Assembly: GCF_002158995.1 (NCBI RefSeq)
Contig: NZ_LOHF01000007.1
Span: forward strand, 62,001 to 126,000
Length of the DNA stretch: 64,000 nucleotides
Direction: 5' to 3'
Source: Pseudomonas caspiana
GTDB taxonomy: Bacteria; Pseudomonadota; Gammaproteobacteria; Pseudomonadales; Pseudomonadaceae
Position numbers and translations under genes: made by a program. The notes below the pieces were generated by a model. The model was not told where the DNA came from and did not search any database. It was given only the letters and a program-made list of their open reading frames with translations. How positions within the stretch are numbered: position 1 is the first letter of the stretch; each line of letters starts with the position of its first letter. Shown here piece by piece: positions 31,956-40,354 of the stretch.

Positions 31956-32050
31956 GGCGGCTGTATGCGGGGCACTTTCGAGTGCGCCGATTTTCTGTGA
32001 TCGGTCGACTAACCCTCATACAGCTGCCACCCCTTCATGAACCATGAAGG
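31956..32050 (+). promoter_or_regulatory. Structured RNA leader, copy B, of the DUF3077 locus
   Basis: P1 pairs 31956-31971 with 32013-32028 (15 of 16 positions). P2 is GCACT-ttcg-AGTGC (31972-31985) and P3 is GCCGAT-tttctgtg-ATCGGT (31986-32005). Hairpin CCTTCATG-aac-CATGAAGG (32032-32050) follows. The order and lengths match copy A at 23214-23321 while stem bases differ but keep pairing. The P3 loop TTTCT can pair weakly with AGGAG of the ribosome site (32073-32077). Confidence 0.65.
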
Positions 32051-32086
32051 TCGCAGCTACCGGATACGCATAAGGAGAGCAACACG

Positions 32087-32338
32087 GTGAATAACAACAA
32101 ACCCGAATTTTGCACCCTCAACCGCTTCTTCTCCGTCCGCACGGACATCAGCCCTGAAGACGTCCTCGCCCAAACCTCCGACCTGCTGCGCTGCGCCACC
32201 AGTACCGCCTACGAAGCCGCCGACAACCTGCGCGGTTCGCAACGCGATCACGCCATGTCGGTGATGCATCTGGTGGAAATGGCACAGGCCATGGTGGATG
32301 GGTTGCTGGATCGCAAGCAGGCTGAATGCTTGAACTGA
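32087..32338 (+). CDS. DUF3077 family protein
   Basis: An 83-residue helical protein with the family features FFSVRTDISPEDVLAQTSDLL, STAYEAADNL and HAMSVMHLVEMAQAMVDGLL. The start is GTG with AAGGAGA 8 bases upstream. These small proteins are common and often duplicated in plant-associated Pseudomonas; the function is unknown to me. The structured leader in front is shared with the locus at 23347. Confidence 0.82.
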   Translation: MNNNKPEFCTLNRFFSVRTDISPEDVLAQTSDLLRCATSTAYEAADNLRGSQRDHAMSVMHLVEMAQAMVDGLLDRKQAECLN

Positions 32339-32397
32339 ATCAACAAACGCCCACGGATGATGTGGGGGCAGCGGCATTTTTAAACGGCAGGGGTTCG

Positions 32398-32472
32398 CTG
32401 CCATTCACGGCCGGTGTGTATTACAACCGCGCGCAATACAAGCTCGATGAAAGCGCGATGAATTTGGCGTGA
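32398..32472 (+). pseudogene. Possible C-terminal remnant of an unidentified gene
   Basis: The frame reads LPFTAGVYYNRAQYKLDESA then MNLA and a stop. It looks protein-like but has no start or upstream continuation. The rest of 32339-32839 holds REP elements only. Confidence 0.25.
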
Positions 32473-32553
32473 AGGCAGATCTGGCGTTTTGATCTAAACA
32501 CCAGAGCCCTGAAGGCACTCTATTCGCGGTCAAGCTCTTGGCTGGCGCTATTT

Positions 32554-32636
32554 CTGTAGGGTTGTCGGAGGTTACGACGGCGTCGATAGCGGTCCTTCTG
32601 GCATACCGCGATTGCAGCCTTCGTCAGTTCCTACAG
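32554..32636. repeat. REP doublet (degenerate)
   Basis: Inverted arms starting CTGTAGG and ending CCTACAG, with the GCAGCCTTCG-type core in the right arm. Confidence 0.6.
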
Positions 32637-32664
32637 ACCTTACGTTCCAGATACGTGTTGTTTC

Positions 32665-32752
32665 TATAGGAGTGAGCTTGCTCGCGATTTGACTTTTTCG
32701 TCGACAAATCATCGCCCGAGCTGACGCTATCGCGAGCAAGCTCACGCCTACA
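32665..32752. repeat. REP doublet (REPIN)
   Basis: Arms GGAGTGAGCTTGCTCGCGAT and ATCGCGAGCAAGCTCACGCC with a 40-base centre. Confidence 0.8.
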
Positions 32753-32839
32753 AACTCCCGACGACCAGCATTTACCTGCACCTTCTCCCCTGTTTTTTAG
32801 CTATCGTGTGCCCATCGTGACGAACGGGTGCAACCCTCC

Positions 32840-33649
32840 ATGACCACACAAAACAAACGCGACTGGCTGGTACGTGCGCCGCAGTCGCGGAAGATGGAAC
32901 GGATCGAGGCTTACTTCGGCGGGCACGGTTACACGCCGCACCGTCATGACACTTACGCCATCGGGCGCACGCTGGCAGGGGTGCAGAGTTTTCATTACCG
33001 CAACGACTACTGTCACAGTCTGGCGGGCGGCACCATGGTCTTGCATCCGGATGAAGTGCATGACGGACAAGCCGGTACCGATGCAGGCTTTCATTACCGA
33101 ATGTTCTACATCGAGCCATCGCTGATTCAAGAGGTGCTGGGCGGTAAATCTTTGCCTTTCGTTGTGGGCGGCTTGTCCAGCGATCCGCGTTTGTTTGCGG
33201 CAACCAGTGCTTTGCTGCAAAGCATGGATAACGCGCTCGACCCGTTTGAGGAAGAGGACGCCATTTACGACCTGGCCCAGGCGCTGGATGTCGCCGCGGG
33301 TAATAAGCGCGGACGGCGGGCGCTGGATTATGCGGCGGCAGAACGGGCGCGAATTTACATCCATGACACGCTGAATGAGGTCATCACCCTGGACGATCTG
33401 GTGCTGGCCAGCGGGCGTGATCGCTGGAGTTTGTCCCGGGATTTTCGTGCGCTGTATGGCACCAGCCCTTACCGCTACATCACACAACGTCGGTTGGCCG
33501 AAGTGAGGCGTTTGTTGGTGGCGGGCCAGCCGCTCAGTGATGCCGCCTTAGCGTGTGGTTTCTTCGATCAGAGCCACATGACGCGCCAACACAGTCAGGC
33601 ATTCGGCATCTCGCCCGCACGCTGGCTAAAGATGCAAGGCCGAATCTGA
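32840..33649 (+). CDS. AraC-family transcriptional regulator
   Basis: A 269-residue regulator with an N-terminal cupin-like sensor (PHRHDTYAIGRTLAGVQSF...LHPDEVHDG) and a C-terminal double helix-turn-helix (LDDLVLASGRDRWSLSRDFRALYGTSPYRYITQRRLAEVRRLL and LACGFFDQSHMTRQHSQAFG). I chose the ATG at 32840; a GTG at 32828 is in frame, and neither has a strong ribosome site. It precedes the cupin and aminotransferase genes and is a likely local activator. Confidence 0.88.
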   Translation: MTTQNKRDWLVRAPQSRKMERIEAYFGGHGYTPHRHDTYAIGRTLAGVQSFHYRNDYCHSLAGGTMVLHPDEVHDGQAGTDAGFHYRMFYIEPSLIQEVLGGKSLPFVVGGLSSDPRLFAATSALLQSMDNALDPFEEEDAIYDLAQALDVAAGNKRGRRALDYAAAERARIYIHDTLNEVITLDDLVLASGRDRWSLSRDFRALYGTSPYRYITQRRLAEVRRLLVAGQPLSDAALACGFFDQSHMTRQHSQAFGISPARWLKMQGRI

Positions 33650-33739
33650 CACCGCGCCCCGAAGCTGCACGATCATGCAATACCGGTTAATTATTGCTCG
33701 CTAAGGTTGACCCATCTCGATCAACCGTGAGCACTGACC

Positions 33740-34126
33740 ATGACCAGTACCTGTTCTGCCCCGCCTTACTCCTCGATTAATTTCGCCGCCAAATATGCGC
33801 TGTTCAATGAGCAATGGACGCCAAAAGTCGTGGCCGAAATGAACGACTATCAGTTCAAAGTGGTGAAGATCCAGGGCGACTTCATCTGGCACTCCCATAT
33901 CGATACTGACGAGACTTTCATCATTCTCGAAGGCGAACTGCGCATCGATTTTCGCGATGGTTTCGTTACCGTCGCAGCCGGTGAAATGTATGTCGTCGGC
34001 AAGGGCGTCGAACACAAACCCTACGCAGAACATGAGGTGAAGCTGCTGCTGATCGAGCCGCGCGGGGTGTTGAATACCGGGCACGAGGAGAGTGAGCGGA
34101 CGGCGGTTAATGATGTGTGGATTTGA
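33740..34126 (+). CDS. Cupin domain protein
   Basis: A 128-residue single cupin. The first metal motif reads HSHIDTDETFIILEGELRIDF (51-71), with His51, His53 and Glu58 as likely ligands. The second is GVEHKPYA with His93. It belongs to the small cupins of unknown substrate. It lies between the AraC regulator and the aminotransferase on the same strand. Confidence 0.85.
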   Translation: MTSTCSAPPYSSINFAAKYALFNEQWTPKVVAEMNDYQFKVVKIQGDFIWHSHIDTDETFIILEGELRIDFRDGFVTVAAGEMYVVGKGVEHKPYAEHEVKLLLIEPRGVLNTGHEESERTAVNDVWI

Positions 34127-34210
34127 TTTAGATCGCTGACAAAGCGCGTAATCGTCCATCGTCCGGATGCGGCCCAGCCCCCGCCTCTCTCCAACAGGTA
34201 AGGTGATCAT

Positions 34211-34300
34211 CTGTAGGAGTGAGCTTGCTCGCGATAGCGTCCTGCCTGGGAGTAGTTTTCTGAATGGAAAAACGCATCGCGAGCAAGCTCACTCCTACAG
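34211..34300. repeat. REP doublet (REPIN)
   Basis: Arms CTGTAGGAGTGAGCTTGCTC and GAGCAAGCTCACTCCTACAG, near perfect, with a variable centre. Confidence 0.85.
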
Positions 34301-34425
34301 ACGCGGGCGTCAATCATCAGCACGTCCCGAATTATTGGAATGACGCCGCGAGTTTATTTCGCTTGTGGGCGGTTGGCCTTACTCGCTTATATAGGGGCCA
34401 TCTCTCTCGACAGAAAAAACGGATC

Positions 34426-35676
34426 ATGAGTCGCGAAAACATCAGTCAATCCATCCCTCATGTTCATCCGCTGACGTTGTCCCACGGCAGAAACGCCGAA
34501 GTGTGGGACACCGACAACAAGCGCTATATCGATTTTGTCGGTGGTATTGGTGTGCTCAATCTGGGGCATACCAACCCCCAGGTGGTGGCAGCGATTCAGG
34601 ATCAGGCCACGAAACTCACGCATTACTGCTTCAACGCAGTGCCTCACGAACCTTACGTCAAGTTCATGGACAAACTGGAGCAGTTCGTCCCGGTGTCGTA
34701 TCCACTCAGCGGCATGCTCACTAATAGCGGTGCAGAAGCAGCGGAAAATGCGCTGAAAATCGTCCGAGGTGCCACGGGTAAAACAGCGGTGATCGCCTTT
34801 GATGGCGGATTTCATGGCCGCACGCTGGCCACCTTGAACCTCAATGGCAAAGTCGCACCGTACAAGCAGAAAGTCGGGGTGTTGCCGGGGCCGGTGTTTC
34901 ATATTCCGTACCCGAGCAAAGATAACGGCTTGACCACCGAGCAAGCGCTCAAGGCCATGGACCGGCTGTTCAGCGTCGAAATTGATGTGAACGACGTTGC
35001 CTGTTTTATCTTTGAAGCGGTTCAGGGTGAAGGCGGTTTTCTGGCCATGGAGCCTGACTTCGCGCAGGCGCTGCGCAGGTTCTGCGATGACAAAGGCATT
35101 GTGCTGATTGCCGATGAAATCCAGTCAGGCTTTGGCCGCACCGGTCAGCGCTTCGCGTTCAGCCGACTGGGCATCGAGCCGGATCTGATCCTGCTGGGCA
35201 AGAGCATCGCGGGCGGCATTCCGATGGGTGCCGTGGTGGGTCGCAGAGCATTGATGGACACGCTGCCCAAAGGCGGCCTTGGCGGCACGTATTCCGGCAA
35301 CCCGATTGCCTGCGCGGCGGGTATCGCCAGCCTCGACCAGTTGAATGATGCGAACCTGTCGGCTTGGGGTGAGATGCAGGAAAGCATGATCGTCAGCCGT
35401 TACGACACGTGGCAGGCCAACAAACTGTCGCCTTATCTGGGCCGGCTGACAGGTGTCGGCGCCATGCGCGGGATCGAGCTGGTCACCGCTGACGGCGCGC
35501 CCGGTACGCAGCAATTAGCGCAGTTGCTGGAGGCTGCTCGCAATGCCGGACTGTTGCTGATGCCGAGTGGCAAGTCGCGGCACATCATCCGCCTGCTGGC
35601 GCCGCTGACGATTGAGCCAGAAGTGTTGCGCGAGGGGCTGGATATTTTTGAGCGGTGTCTGGCGGAGTTGGAATAA
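34426..35676 (+). CDS. Class III aminotransferase, probable 2-aminoadipate transaminase
   Basis: A 416-residue PLP enzyme of the GabT-like group. It shows GGIGVLNLGHTNPQVV, NSGAEAAENALKIVR (about 105-119), FDGGFHGRT, the cofactor Asp in ADEIQSGFGRTG (about 230-241) and the Schiff-base Lys in LLGKSIAGG (about 262). By annotation alone it would be a 4-aminobutyrate transaminase. The neighbouring hglS and amaA point to the P. putida PP_4108-type role of converting 2-aminoadipate to 2-oxoadipate (inference). The start MSRENISQS is chosen over a 54-codon extension through a REP element. Confidence 0.85.
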   Translation: MSRENISQSIPHVHPLTLSHGRNAEVWDTDNKRYIDFVGGIGVLNLGHTNPQVVAAIQDQATKLTHYCFNAVPHEPYVKFMDKLEQFVPVSYPLSGMLTNSGAEAAENALKIVRGATGKTAVIAFDGGFHGRTLATLNLNGKVAPYKQKVGVLPGPVFHIPYPSKDNGLTTEQALKAMDRLFSVEIDVNDVACFIFEAVQGEGGFLAMEPDFAQALRRFCDDKGIVLIADEIQSGFGRTGQRFAFSRLGIEPDLILLGKSIAGGIPMGAVVGRRALMDTLPKGGLGGTYSGNPIACAAGIASLDQLNDANLSAWGEMQESMIVSRYDTWQANKLSPYLGRLTGVGAMRGIELVTADGAPGTQQLAQLLEAARNAGLLLMPSGKSRHIIRLLAPLTIEPEVLREGLDIFERCLAELE

Positions 35677-35706
35677 TCATCCATTTCTACAGACTGCATG
35701 AGCAGC

Positions 35707-35795
35707 TGTGGGAGCGAAACTTGCCCGCGATTCAGGCAACCCGGTGCGTCAGGTAAACCGAGGTGCCTGAATCGCGAGCAAGCTCAGCTCCCACA
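35707..35795. repeat. REP doublet (REPIN)
   Basis: Arms TGTGGGAGCGAAACTTGCCC and CGAGCAAGCTCAGCTCCCACA, with TTCAGGCA / TGCCTGAA extending the stem. Confidence 0.75.
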
Positions 35796-35883
35796 TAGAT
35801 GGCATTACAGCCCCGGCAGCCGTGGATTACGTCGTCGATGAAGGCGAACGACGCCTAATGCGAATAACAGGAGAATCACCGCA

Positions 35884-37284
35884 ATGACAGCTTCAAGCTT
35901 CGCAAACCGTGACCAGATCCGCGCGCGTTTTTCCCGGGCAATGTCGGACATGTACAAGACCGAGGTGCCGCTGTACGGCACGCTGATGGAGCTGGTCGCG
36001 GAAACCAACGACGGCGTGCTGGCGAACAATTCGCAGGTCGCGCAAAGCTTGAAACAGACCGGTGAGATACAGCGCCTGGACATGGAGCGCCATGGCGCAA
36101 TCCGGGTCGGTACTGCCGCTGAGCTGGCAACATTGAGTCGGTTATTTGCCGTCATGGGCATGGAGCCAGTGGGTTATTACGACCTGACGCCTGCGGGGGT
36201 ACCGGTGCATTCCACGGCTTTTCGCGCCGTGCATGAACACGCCCTGCAAGTCAGCCCGTTTCGGGTGTTCACATCATTGCTGCGGCTGGAACTCATCGAC
36301 AATCCCGAGCTGCGCGCCTTCGCCAGCCAGGTGTTAAGCAAACGCAAAATCTTCACCCCACGAGCCCTTGAGCTGATTGAAAAATCCGAACTGGACGGCG
36401 GCCTGACCGAAGCCGACGCGCAGGACTTCGTCGCGCAAGCGCTGGAAACCTTTCGCTGGCACAGCACCGCCACGGTGAGCCTGGACCAATACAAACAACT
36501 CAACGCTCAGCATCGCCTGATCGCCGACGTGGTGGCGTTTCATGGCCCGCACATCAATCACCTGACCCCGCGCACGCTGGACATCGATACCGTACAGGAA
36601 GGCATGCCGAAAAAAGGCATCACGCCCAAAGCTGTGGTCGAGGGGCCGCCGCGCCGCAACTGCCCTATTCTGTTGCGTCAGACCAGTTTCAAAGCGCTGG
36701 AAGAACCCATCACTTTCATCGGCCAGTCAGCCAACGAAGCAGGCAGCCACTCGGCGCGCTTCGGTGAAATCGAACAGCGTGGCGCGGCACTGACGCCCAA
36801 AGGCCGCGAGCTGTACGACCAGTTGCTGAACGAGGCACGCGACGCGTTGGGTGAATTCCCCAACGAGGGCAATGCCGTGCGTTACGCCGAATTGCTCGGG
36901 CAAACCTTCAACGCATTCCCGGACAGCTACGAGCAGATGCGCAATCAGGATCTGGCTTACTTCCGTTACTTTGCCACTGAGCAAGGTATTGCGGCGGGCG
37001 CAGGCATTCAGCAGAGCGCGGACCTTGAGCAGTTGATCAAGGCGGGCTATGTGCACTTCGAACCGCTGGTCTATGAAGACTTTTTGCCCGTGAGTGCGGC
37101 GGGGATTTTCCAGTCCAACCTGGGCGATGACGCGCAGTCCCATTACGGCACCAACTCCAATCAACAGGATTTCGAGCGCGCACTGGGCCGCAGCACCATC
37201 AACGAACTCAAGCTCTACGCCGACACCCAACGCCGCTCGCTGCTGGAATGTTCGCAAGCGCTGGGTATCGCGCCGCTGGCTTGA
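35884..37284 (+). CDS. hglS: 2-oxoadipate dioxygenase/decarboxylase HglS (DUF1338)
   Basis: Non-haem Fe(II) enzyme turning 2-oxoadipate into D-2-hydroxyglutarate in D-lysine breakdown. The 466-residue DUF1338 protein has the metal ligands expected for the family: His70 in DMERHGAIRVG, His226 in HGPHINHLTPR and a Glu in FGEIEQRG (about 295), with the conserved PLYGTLMELV near the N-terminus. The length agrees with P. putida HglS. It is 207 bases after the aminotransferase that would supply its substrate. Confidence 0.9.
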   Translation: MTASSFANRDQIRARFSRAMSDMYKTEVPLYGTLMELVAETNDGVLANNSQVAQSLKQTGEIQRLDMERHGAIRVGTAAELATLSRLFAVMGMEPVGYYDLTPAGVPVHSTAFRAVHEHALQVSPFRVFTSLLRLELIDNPELRAFASQVLSKRKIFTPRALELIEKSELDGGLTEADAQDFVAQALETFRWHSTATVSLDQYKQLNAQHRLIADVVAFHGPHINHLTPRTLDIDTVQEGMPKKGITPKAVVEGPPRRNCPILLRQTSFKALEEPITFIGQSANEAGSHSARFGEIEQRGAALTPKGRELYDQLLNEARDALGEFPNEGNAVRYAELLGQTFNAFPDSYEQMRNQDLAYFRYFATEQGIAAGAGIQQSADLEQLIKAGYVHFEPLVYEDFLPVSAAGIFQSNLGDDAQSHYGTNSNQQDFERALGRSTINELKLYADTQRRSLLECSQALGIAPLA

Positions 37285-37323
37285 TCCGTACACGTCACCC
37301 TGTTTCCCCGTTTCCCCGTTGCC

Positions 37324-37414
37324 CTGTAGGAGCTGACGAGCAGCGCGAGGCTGCGATAGCGATCTGTCTGATACTCCGCCATCGCAGCCTCGCGCTGCTC
37401 GTCAGCTCCTACAG
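37324..37414. repeat. REP doublet (REPIN), GACGAGCAGCGCGAGGC class
   Basis: Near-perfect arms AGGAGCTGACGAGCAGCGCG and CGCGCTGCTCGTCAGCTCCT. A second member of this class is at 46303-46393. Confidence 0.85.
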
Positions 37415-37549
37415 AAATAGGGGGCCAATCTGGAAGATGCCGTTTGTTTGATGAGGGAAACGTTACCGATCAGAGAGTGATGTGGTGTCTGACGACCTAT
37501 CCTTGCTCAAGCGTTCCCCCGTCTGCTGTGTCAGCAAAGGTGACGAAAC

Positions 37550-37894
37550 ATGAGCAAGTTATGGAAGCGGTATCTGGATCTGCTGGACCACGATCTGAAT
37601 ACCAAGGTTTTCGACAATGTCAAAAACCTGCTGGTCTGTGCGCTGCTGTTTGCCGCTGGCAGCAACGCCTTGAACGGCAATCACCAGATTTTCATGGGGT
37701 TGTGGGGTTCGCAGATGACGGGGCTGGGGCTCATTGTGGTCTCCGCCGTGCTCATGCTAATGAACATCAGCGACGGCCTGCACCGGCTGGCCAAGCTGCG
37801 CTATCACGCCCTGTTGCAAGTGTTCTTTTGCCTGCTGTATTTGATCGTGGCAGTACGGGTGGTGGAAATCGTTTGGAGCTTTCGGGCTGACTGA
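37550..37894 (+). CDS. Small inner-membrane protein
   Basis: A 114-residue protein with three hydrophobic segments at about 25-43, 52-72 and 85-108 (LLVCALLFAAGS, GLGLIVVSAVLMLMN, LLQVFFCLLYLIVAVRVVEIV). The N-terminus is charged and cytoplasmic-looking. No named domain. The ATG has a weak upstream ribosome site (AAAGGTGACGAAAC). It ends immediately before the convergent DUF6434-like gene, without a gap. Confidence 0.75.
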   Translation: MSKLWKRYLDLLDHDLNTKVFDNVKNLLVCALLFAAGSNALNGNHQIFMGLWGSQMTGLGLIVVSAVLMLMNISDGLHRLAKLRYHALLQVFFCLLYLIVAVRVVEIVWSFRAD

Positions 37895-38101
37895 TCAAGC
37901 CTGTCGACGTCGCCACTCATCAGCGACATCGCCCATGGTCTTGGGGATTTCGTTGCGTATCCAGGCCATGAAATCACGGTCGAATTTGAAGCCCGCCCCG
38001 CACTGTTCAAGCATGAAGCGTCGAACGTTCTGCGTGTTCTTGTAGGTCTCGTCTACAGGGGTGGCGCGGGTGATGGAGTTGCTGTGCCAGTCGGTGGGCA
38101 T
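37895..38101 (-). CDS. DUF6434-like small protein
   Basis: A 68-residue protein with TRATPVDETYKNTQNVRRF, FKFDRDFMAWIR and TMGDVADEWRRRQ, which match the C-terminal DUF6434 module that in longer relatives follows a SAP DNA-binding domain. Here that module stands alone. It is basic and cytoplasmic. Function unknown. Confidence 0.7.
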   Translation of the reverse strand: MPTDWHSNSITRATPVDETYKNTQNVRRFMLEQCGAGFKFDRDFMAWIRNEIPKTMGDVADEWRRRQA

Positions 38102-38130
38102 GGGAAAAATCCTTGTATTGAAATGCTGAC

Positions 38131-38206
38131 TCGCAGGAGCTGCCTAAGGCTCCGAGTTATGGGGTGTCAGGCACACTGCCTTCGCAGCCTTCGGCAGCTC
38201 CTACAA
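38131..38206. repeat. REP doublet (REPIN), AGGAGCTGCCGAAGGCTGC class
   Basis: Arms GCAGGAGCTGCCTAAGGCTC and GCAGCCTTCGGCAGCTCCTA. Confidence 0.75.
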
Positions 38207-38225
38207 AATGTGCTCATGCCGGGCT

Positions 38226-39512
38226 TTAAAGAATCACCCGCAAACACTGCCCCGCATGATACAGGTTAAGGCCGGTTTCATACGCCAACGCCCGCACGCC
38301 TGCGCTTTTCAGCTCAAGTGCGGGCGCGAACGGAATGGGCAGCACGCTCGGGTCGTCCTTGACCAGAAAGTCCGCGAAGGCTTTGCCCATGACCGTGCCC
38401 GTCGTGTTGCCTCGACCGTTATAGCCATTGGCAGCGACCAGCCCCGGTGCAGGTTCGAACAGTTTGACCATGTGATCCGGAGTGAAGTCGATGCAGCCCG
38501 TCCAGTGCATCTCCCAGCGGACTTTGCCCAGTTGCGGGAAGTAATGGCTCTGAATGCGATCGGCCCAACTGCTGATAAACCAGTCGGGCTTGTTGTTCAT
38601 TTTGCCCATGCTGCCCAGGATCAGCCGTCCTTCGTTGTCACGACGAATGCTGCTCAGCACCATGCGCGTATCCCATGAGCCCTGGCCGTGCTTGAGCACT
38701 TCGTCCGCAGCGCTGGAGGTCAGAGGCTCGGAAGCAACGTTGTAGTAGTAGCCCTTGAAGAAGTTCTGCTTGATGCCCGCCCACTCGCCCTCGGTGTAAG
38801 CGCCGGTGGAGACCACGACCTTGTCAGCCGATACCGAACCGCCCGCCGTGCTGACCCGCCAGCCGGAGCCTTCGCGAGTAACGGCTTGCACGGGCGAGTT
38901 CTGGAAGATCTGCCCGCCGAGCTTGAGCACGGTCTCTGCCAGGCCAACGGTATAGGCCATCGGATTAATCGTGCCCGCACGCCGGTCGAGCAACGCAGTG
39001 GGGATTTTATCGGTGCCACAGTATTCACGGCACTTGGCACCGGTCAGCAGTTCGACGTCGGCACCGCGGCGCTTCCATTGATCGTGGCGCGCCTCAATGT
39101 CTTTGGCACCATTGGCGTTGTGGGCCATGTGCAAAGTGCCGTCGTGACGTGCCTGGCAATCGATACCGTATTTTTTGATCAGGTCGAAGACCAGTGCGGG
39201 CGCAAGGCCCATGACCGTGTTGAATTTTTCGCCCACGCCGGGGCCCAGAATCGCGGCAGCGTCATCGGGAGCAATCCAGCTCCCCGCATTGACCAGACCG
39301 ACGTTGCGTCCGGAGCCACCGGTACCGATGCGCGAAGCTTCCAGCAGTGCGACAGATTTGCCGCTTTCCAGCAGATGCAATGCCGCTGACAGGCCGGTGA
39401 TACCGCCGCCGATCACGCAAACATCGACCTTGAGCGATTCGCTCAGGGCAACAGGTTGAATCTGACGAGTCGTGACTTGTTCCCACAGACACCTTTCACG
39501 CAACTGATCCAT
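38226..39512 (-). CDS. amaA: L-pipecolate oxidase AmaA
   Basis: FAD-dependent amine oxidase that converts L-pipecolate to delta-1-piperideine-6-carboxylate in D-lysine catabolism. The 428-residue protein starts MDQLRERCLWEQV. It has the dinucleotide motif VCVIGGGITGLSAALHLLE (about 32-50), SGRNVGLVNAGSW, LLDRRAGTINPM, EMHWTGCIDFTPDHM and the C-terminal NGYNGRGNTTGTV. Length and motifs match P. putida AmaA exactly as I recall it. It lies convergent to hglS; amaB is not present in the window. Confidence 0.9.
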   Translation of the reverse strand: MDQLRERCLWEQVTTRQIQPVALSESLKVDVCVIGGGITGLSAALHLLESGKSVALLEASRIGTGGSGRNVGLVNAGSWIAPDDAAAILGPGVGEKFNTVMGLAPALVFDLIKKYGIDCQARHDGTLHMAHNANGAKDIEARHDQWKRRGADVELLTGAKCREYCGTDKIPTALLDRRAGTINPMAYTVGLAETVLKLGGQIFQNSPVQAVTREGSGWRVSTAGGSVSADKVVVSTGAYTEGEWAGIKQNFFKGYYYNVASEPLTSSAADEVLKHGQGSWDTRMVLSSIRRDNEGRLILGSMGKMNNKPDWFISSWADRIQSHYFPQLGKVRWEMHWTGCIDFTPDHMVKLFEPAPGLVAANGYNGRGNTTGTVMGKAFADFLVKDDPSVLPIPFAPALELKSAGVRALAYETGLNLYHAGQCLRVIL

Positions 39513-39892
39513 CTCGATCTGATCCCCACGCCAGAACTGCACACGAAAATAACCTGCTTCATTCTTGATCCGATGCAAGGGCAATACCAAACGACCTTTA
39601 CTCCGGATATCAGTCGGTTTCGGCATGATCTCGAAGGTTTTGCAACCGTGGGAGCCGAGCTTGCTCGCGATGAGGCTGGATGCGGTTCACTTCAGATCGC
39701 ATATAGCCGCATCGCGAGCAAGCTCGGCTCCCACAATGGAAATGAGCCGCCATGACTGTCCCTTTTTAGTTGACAGTAAAACCGTTTACAGCCCGTTTAT
39801 CACATTCCGCTGCATCTCTAATATTCGCTCCATGGTGCTGACACAGACCCACAACACACAAATATGACTGATTCGACTTTGGAGCAATAACC
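39513..39892. other. Intergenic region between amaA and the DoxX gene
   Basis: About 380 bases with no gene. It carries the REP doublet at 39648-39734, and the promoter of the DoxX gene is expected in 39740-39880, where TTGACA (39769-39774) is a candidate -35 box. Confidence 0.4.
39648..39734. repeat. REP doublet (REPIN)
   Basis: Arms GTGGGAGCCGAGCTTGCTCG and CGAGCAAGCTCGGCTCCCAC, perfect inverse copies. Confidence 0.85.
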
Positions 39893-40306
39893 ATGAACAC
39901 CAACACTCAAGCAGCTTTCACTTCCCTGGCCGGCCGCGCACTGCTCGCCTCTCTGTTTCTGTTCAGCGGCTTCGGCAAGCTGGCTGCACCGGCAGCAACC
40001 AAGGGCTACATCGCTGCCAGCGGCATGCCTTTCCCGGAACTGGCTTTCATCGCTGCGCTGATCGTTGAAATCGGCTTCGCCACTGCTCTGGTACTGGGCT
40101 ACAAGGCGCGCCCGATTGCACTGTTGATGGCTGGCTTCACCGTGGTGACCGCCGTTGTCTTCCACAACAACTTCGCCGACCAGGGTCAACTGATCAACTT
40201 CCTGAAAAACATCGCCATCGCAGGCGGTCTGCTGCAAATCGCTGCCAACGGTGCAGGCGCTTTCAGCCTGGATGCCCGCAGCCGCAAAACACTCGCTGTC
40301 GCTTGA
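39893..40306 (+). CDS. DoxX family membrane protein
   Basis: A 137-residue inner-membrane protein with four hydrophobic helices. It has the DoxX pattern GRALLASLFLFSGFGKLAAP near the N-terminus, then a helix with a buried Glu (IVEIGFATALVLGY), typical of the family. DoxX-like proteins have been linked to quinone- or thiol-dependent redox processes in other bacteria. It is 48 bases upstream of a secreted esterase on the same strand, so the two may be co-transcribed. Confidence 0.88.
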   Translation: MNTNTQAAFTSLAGRALLASLFLFSGFGKLAAPAATKGYIAASGMPFPELAFIAALIVEIGFATALVLGYKARPIALLMAGFTVVTAVVFHNNFADQGQLINFLKNIAIAGGLLQIAANGAGAFSLDARSRKTLAVA

Positions 40307-40354
40307 TCATTCCCTCACTCACTACTGACCATTAAGAACTCAAGGATTAGCCTC

